A DNA stretch of 11,195 nt from JACKCP01 sp034007295 (lineage in GTDB: Bacteria > Desulfobacterota > Desulfobacteria > Desulfobacterales > JACKCP01), in NCBI GenBank assembly GCA_034007295.1, contig JAVERC010000072.1, positions 1 to 11,195 of the forward strand, read 5' to 3'. The notes under the pieces are model-generated. The model had not been told where the DNA came from and made no database searches. It saw only the letters and a list, made by a program, of their open reading frames with translations. A program made the position numbers and the translations under genes. Position 1 is the first letter of the stretch. Every line of letters starts with the position of its first letter. Positions 7,894 to 11,195 of the stretch are shown here, in pieces.

Positions 7894-9246
7894 TTATAGT
7901 ATTGTTCTTAAATAATTTGAATAAGCTTTTTCTATGGTGTTATTGGCTTTTCCAACCAACTCTGAAAATTTATCATGAAGTATGTAATGTTCCATATTTT
8001 TCTTTTCAACTTGTATACTTAAATCTTTTTGAAGTTTTCTTAATTTTATTAATATAGATTCAGTTTCATTTTGAGCTTTTTTTAGGTACCTTTGCTTTTT
8101 GTTTTTCACAATATCAAGAGTCATTTCTCCTAAAGTTTTGTGAAGTTTTGCATAGTTACTTTTTTCTGTAAGAAGATTTTTATTCTCGTTTACACCTTTG
8201 AGATATCTTGAAGATGATATGGAAATAATTTGTGGCTGTATACCAAAAATAGAAATGAACTGATTTCTTATATCTTTTTCAATAATAATTTGATCTTTTT
8301 CTTTTTTATCTAGATGGGAAAGGACAACAATTATTTTTTCAATAAAATCTGAAGGTTTTTCCCAATTATTTTTAATTTGTTCCAAAAAATTTTTTTCAGG
8401 ATAATCCAGGCTGCCTCCATTCATATTGTGAACAAATAATACTACATCAGCAACTTTGAGTGATTGAACAGCTTCATTGGTATCTTTGTCGTTGGCATCG
8501 AAGCCCGGAGTGTCTACAAAAAGGTAACCATCTTTTTCAAATATTTTTTCTTTTATTGTTTCTCTAACAATACCTGTTTTGAACCTTTGATTGCTGAAAT
8601 CACCTGTCAGGCAATTCATAACTGTGCTTTTACCTGCTTTAAGAAGTCCTGTTGCTGCAATTTTAGGTTTGGTTTTATTTGCTTCTTTAAGAAATTTTTC
8701 AAGGTCATTAACTACATTTTCGCCAAGTTTATCTAGTAAAAATAATTTTAAATCCGTTTCAATTTCTCTTGAGTTAATGCATGAAGCTGTGTCCCAAACT
8801 ATAGAAGAAATATTTTCTGCTATAAGAGAACTAAAAAAATTGAGCATCTCCAAATCTTCTTCTAAATCAGGGTTTTTGTATTGTTTGACTTCAAAAATTA
8901 TTTTTGGAATTTTACCTGCTTTTTTTTGTGAGTTGAAAAAGTTTATATGATTTTCGTCTGAATTCAGACTGTTTTTTCTCGCATTTTTAATATTTCTAAG
9001 TGAAAGAGATTTAATACTATATTTTTCTGAAATGTCAGATAATTTGTTCATTTCATTTTGAGCAGTCTGCTTAAATTGAAACCAGGCATTTTCTTCTTTT
9101 TTTTCATTTTCTTTACCAAGGGCTTCTTTTGTTCTTTCTTCTTCATCTGATGTTGTTACGGTTGAATAAGAATCCTCTGAGTCTGAAAGTGCAGCACCTA
9201 TTGCAGTAGCAGCTGCAATGGCACCTCCTATTATCCATGGCCACAT
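7894..9246 (-). CDS. Dynamin-like GTPase, LeoA-like, with N-terminal membrane anchor (450 aa)
   Basis: The protein starts MWPWIIGGAIAAATAIGAAL, a short glycine-rich hydrophobic helix (about 3-20) with a following acidic stretch. This is a likely membrane anchor or signal-anchor rather than a cleaved peptide. Helices fill about 35-190. The G domain sits unusually late: P-loop GLLKAGKS (200-207), candidate switch I threonine in RFKTGIVRET, G3 DTPG in FVDTPGFDAND (245-248), and SHLD (310-313) where (N/T)KxD is expected. A C-terminal coiled coil (about 370-450) probably folds back on the N-terminal helices as in dynamins. The total is short for a dynamin, so the stalk may be completed by partners. 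The ATG lies one base after the TerB-like stop, with an AAAGGAG site inside that gene's end, so the two are coupled. LeoA-like is a tentative name. Confidence 0.85.
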   Translation of the reverse strand: MWPWIIGGAIAAATAIGAALSDSEDSYSTVTTSDEEERTKEALGKENEKKEENAWFQFKQTAQNEMNKLSDISEKYSIKSLSLRNIKNARKNSLNSDENHINFFNSQKKAGKIPKIIFEVKQYKNPDLEEDLEMLNFFSSLIAENISSIVWDTASCINSREIETDLKLFLLDKLGENVVNDLEKFLKEANKTKPKIAATGLLKAGKSTVMNCLTGDFSNQRFKTGIVRETIKEKIFEKDGYLFVDTPGFDANDKDTNEAVQSLKVADVVLFVHNMNGGSLDYPEKNFLEQIKNNWEKPSDFIEKIIVVLSHLDKKEKDQIIIEKDIRNQFISIFGIQPQIISISSSRYLKGVNENKNLLTEKSNYAKLHKTLGEMTLDIVKNKKQRYLKKAQNETESILIKLRKLQKDLSIQVEKKNMEHYILHDKFSELVGKANNTIEKAYSNYLRTIL

Positions 9247-9247
9247 A

Positions 9248-9658
9248 TTATAAAACTCCTTTTGTCATAAGTTTTATTCCGTTGTTAGATAAATCTAGTG
9301 CATTTTGAACCCAATCTTTTATTTGGGCTACTTCATTGCTATTAAAACCAAATCTTATAATTAAAGCATCTAGGATAATTCCCTGTTTTTCATGATATTC
9401 ATTATTAGCAATGGCAAGAGAATAAAGTTCGGCAAAGCATATTCTTTTTGATATTAGAGACTGGAATTTTCCTGCAAGCTGATCAATATTAAACTCAATA
9501 CTTAATGCACTTTCAACAGGAATCTGCATTTCATTGGACATTACTGTAAGAAGATTATATTCATATTCATCAATTTTACCGTCATCTACAGTCACAATTT
9601 CTTTGGCTAATTGCACAAAAGCCATTTTTTCGATAGTGTTAAGCTGGTATAAAAACAT
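9248..9658 (-). CDS. TerB-like small helical protein
   Basis: This 136-aa, fully helical, acidic protein resembles the TerB family (tellurite-resistance associated): an N-terminal helix MAFVQLAKEIVTVDDGKIDEYEYNLL with the metal-binding-like acidic cluster D25, D26, D30, E31 and E33, and a second half (SLAIANNEYHEKQGIILDALIIRFGFN) echoing the TerB repeat. TerB proteins are thought to bind divalent metal and sit at membrane-associated stress complexes. Being first in the operon and one base ahead of a dynamin-like GTPase, it may sense or recruit for the GTPases. A clear AAGGAAAAAAC precedes the ATG. It is somewhat diverged, so another small helical fold is possible. Confidence 0.7.
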   Translation of the reverse strand: MFLYQLNTIEKMAFVQLAKEIVTVDDGKIDEYEYNLLTVMSNEMQIPVESALSIEFNIDQLAGKFQSLISKRICFAELYSLAIANNEYHEKQGIILDALIIRFGFNSNEVAQIKDWVQNALDLSNNGIKLMTKGVL

Positions 9659-9691
9659 GTTTTTTCCTTATTTTATTAGTTAATAATTGTT

Positions 9692-9929
9692 TTAAAGTAT
9701 TTCATCCAATGATTTTTTTACAATGGGTTCTATTTGCTTTTCAACTGACTCTTTAATTTTTTCGACAACAGTTTTCAAGTCAGATTCTATTTCATTTTGT
9801 CTAAATTGGGGGTTCATATTACTAAGTTCGATAATATCTTTTATTGAGTCCCATACCGTTTCAGCCCACCATTTAATATCAGTAAAAAAATTTCTATCAA
9901 ATATACTGAATAAGAGGCTTATTTCTGAC
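9692..9929 (-). pseudogene. Truncated gene remnant upstream of the TerB-like gene
   Basis: On the minus strand a frame ending in TAA (9692-9694), 33 bases before the TerB-like ATG, reads like real protein: FFTDIKWWAETVWDSIKDII, then an amphipathic helix ending VKKSLDEIL. No ATG, GTG or TTG lies near its beginning. The only in-frame ATG (9817) would give 41 residues and has no ribosome-binding site. The frame stays open through the half CRISPR repeat (9914-9929), the next 37 bases and repeat 1, until a stop in spacer 1, but that part is probably not native coding. I read it as the 3' end of a gene that once preceded the TerB-dynamin operon and lost its 5' end where the CRISPR array now lies. 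The family is not recognised. A short functional peptide is the alternative. Confidence 0.5.
9914..9929 (-). repeat. Half CRISPR repeat at trailer end
   Basis: Sixteen bases identical to the + strand 3' half of the CRISPR repeat (GAGGCTTATTTCTGAC) lie 37 bases before repeat 1, which is exactly one spacer length. It is therefore the degenerate terminal repeat. In transcribed orientation its 5' half survives and its 3' half has been replaced by the neighbouring gene remnant. Confidence 0.8.
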
Positions 9930-9946
9930 TTCTCTCCGGAGAAGTC
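9927..9946. other. Perfect 8-bp hairpin at the trailer
   Basis: GACTTCTC pairs perfectly with GAGAAGTC around the tetraloop TCCG; the first GAC belongs to the half repeat. A second hairpin, AATAAG-AGG-CTTATT (9909-9923), follows on the minus strand at the junction with the gene remnant. Neither is followed by a U-run, so they are not clear terminators. They may pause or process array transcripts before the TerB-dynamin operon. Confidence 0.5.
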
Positions 9947-9966
9947 GTAGCAATAAATAGGGGCAT

Positions 9967-11195
9967 CTCTTAATCCTCTCGAAGCGAGGCTTATTTCTGA
10001 CAGAGATATTGAATGCCCAGTTTAATAGCTGGGAGTTTTAGTCTTAATCCTCTCGAAGCGAGGCTTATTTCTGACGGTATTTAACCGCTTCTGCGACAGC
10101 AATATTGTCGCAGTCTTAATCCTCTCGAAGCGAGGCTTATTTCTGACCTCAAGAGGCTAGAACTGTTGTGAGTAGTAGTTCAAGTCTTAATCCTCTCGAA
10201 GCGAGGCTTATTTCTGACGTTTTACAGTTACTTCACACTTTCAGAAATGTATGTTGTCTTAATCCTCTCGAAGCGAGGCTTATTTCTGACCAAAGAAAAA
10301 AGTAGACATTCTTGACATCTTGAATCAGTCTTAATCCTCTCGAAGCGAGGCTTATTTCTGACGAAATAGAAATGGCTGCAAAACAATTATAAGAATATGT
10401 CTTAATCCTCTCGAAGCGAGGCTTATTTCTGACAAAATTTTAAATCAATTAGCAGCAGAAACAAATTTTTGTCTTAATCCTCTCGAAGCGAGGCTTATTT
10501 CTGACAATATTTTTAAAAAGTTTTCAGCTTTGTTTTGTGAAGTCTTAATCCTCTCGAAGCGAGGCTTATTTCTGACAGTATTCTGCAATACTGTTTTAAT
10601 AGGTATTGCAGTATTGTCTTAATCCTCTCGAAGCGAGGCTTATTTCTGACCTTTTTTTGCTCCAGCTGTTCCCTTAGCTTTGAAGTCTTAATCCTCTCGA
10701 AGCGAGGCTTATTTCTGACTCATTGTCTGATAAAGAATGTTTAAGCATAAGCGAAGTGTCTTAATCCTCTCGAAGCGAGGCTTATTTCTGACCTTAATCT
10801 TGAGCTTAAAGAAAAAGCTGAAAAAAACCCTCGTCTTAATCCTCTCGAAGCGAGGCTTATTTCTGACAGCAGAAAACAAAAAAATCGATGTTTTATCAAT
10901 TTTAGTCTTAATCCTCTCGAAGCGAGGCTTATTTCTGACCCTTGAATTACAGGCTTCGAAAGTACGATAGGATTTCGGTCTTAATCCTCTCGAAGCGAGG
11001 CTTATTTCTGACCTGTAAAAGCCTCACACAGCGTAGGCAAAAACGAAGTGTCGTCTTAATCCTCTCGAAGCGAGGCTTATTTCTGACCGGATATTATGTG
11101 TGGGCAACTGTAGATATGGCAAATGCTGTCTTAATCCTCTCGAAGCGAGGCTTATTTCTGACCTAGTCTCATAGATGACTGTATATGCGAGGCTG
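9967..11195 (-). CRISPR. CRISPR array, 17 repeats of 35 nt, continuing past window
   Basis: Repeats start at 9967, 10041, 10113, 10184, 10256, 10328, 10399, 10471, 10542, 10616, 10685, 10758, 10833, 10905, 10978, 11053 and 11128. Repeats 2-17 are identical, beginning GTCTTAATCC and ending TTATTTCTGAC on the + strand. Repeat 1 differs at its first base (C for G). Inside, CTCG-AAG-CGAG forms a short stem. The 16 complete spacers are 39, 37, 36, 37, 37, 36, 37, 36, 39, 34, 38, 40, 37, 38, 40 and 40 nt and all differ; a further partial spacer (33 nt) runs to the edge. Read on the minus strand the repeat ends ATTAAGAC, close to the common crRNA tag ATTGAAAC. With the decayed left end, this indicates minus-strand transcription and a leader to the right, outside the window. 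No cas genes are visible. The spread of spacer lengths suits type III more than type I; the subtype is not determinable here. Confidence 0.97.

Noticed and set aside
9815..9817. ATG as start of a 41-aa protein upstream of the TerB-like gene
   Set aside because: No ribosome-binding site precedes it and coding-like sequence continues in frame further upstream, so a truncated gene fits better.
10737..11166. Two + strand open frames encoding a repeated VLILSKRGLFLT peptide
   Set aside because: They are translations of the CRISPR repeat with spacers between; the repeat periodicity, not coding, explains them.
11187..11194. GCGAGGCT in the last partial spacer, identical to eight bases of the repeat
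   Set aside because: The flanking bases do not match the repeat and the position is about 25 bases into a spacer; a short chance match is more likely than a decayed repeat.

Overview
The window is AT-rich (about 30% GC by eye) and comes from a Gram-negative bacterium: it encodes a small outer-membrane barrel with a signal peptide and a periplasmic-sensor diguanylate cyclase. The style (A/T-rich codons, TTG starts, large defence load) would fit a low-GC Desulfobacterota-like organism, but nothing here fixes the taxon. No rRNA, tRNA, transposase or cas gene is visible.

Left part (1-1916): the 3' part of a membrane-bound diguanylate cyclase with a substrate-binding-protein-like sensor, a clear intrinsic terminator, and a convergent gene for a small exported beta-barrel protein. 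These look like ordinary chromosomal genes.

Middle-left (2147-4346, + strand): a tight three-gene operon of a HAD-family hydrolase, a ComF-like phosphoribosyltransferase and a divergent DprA/Smf (SLOG fold) protein. The DprA-like protein ends in a sequence that reads as a bacterial sliding-clamp-binding motif (QMSLF). No competence genes are next to it. The layout looks like a DprA plus phosphoribosyltransferase defence cassette rather than natural-transformation machinery.

Middle-right (4451-9658, - strand): a second, convergent operon of four tightly spaced genes, in transcription order a TerB-like helical protein and three different dynamin-like GTPases (450, 612 and 529 aa). Each GTPase has an intact P-loop and DTPG motif and its own predicted membrane-associating segment. 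The set resembles the LeoA/B/C type of bacterial dynamin clusters with a TerB-like partner added. I infer a membrane-stress or anti-phage module. A remnant of a further gene with no start codon lies immediately upstream.

Right end (9967-11195): a CRISPR array of 17 near-identical 35-nt repeats with 16 complete spacers of 34-40 nt, running off the window edge. The repeat reads best on the minus strand, where it ends in ATTAAGAC, like the usual ATTGAAAC tag. The leader should then lie beyond the right edge. The left end is the trailer, where a half repeat sits exactly one unit further on and fuses into the gene remnant. The array therefore transcribes toward, and in line with, the TerB-dynamin operon. 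The whole stretch from about 2100 rightward reads as a defence island: a DprA/PRTase cassette, a TerB-dynamin cassette and a CRISPR array.
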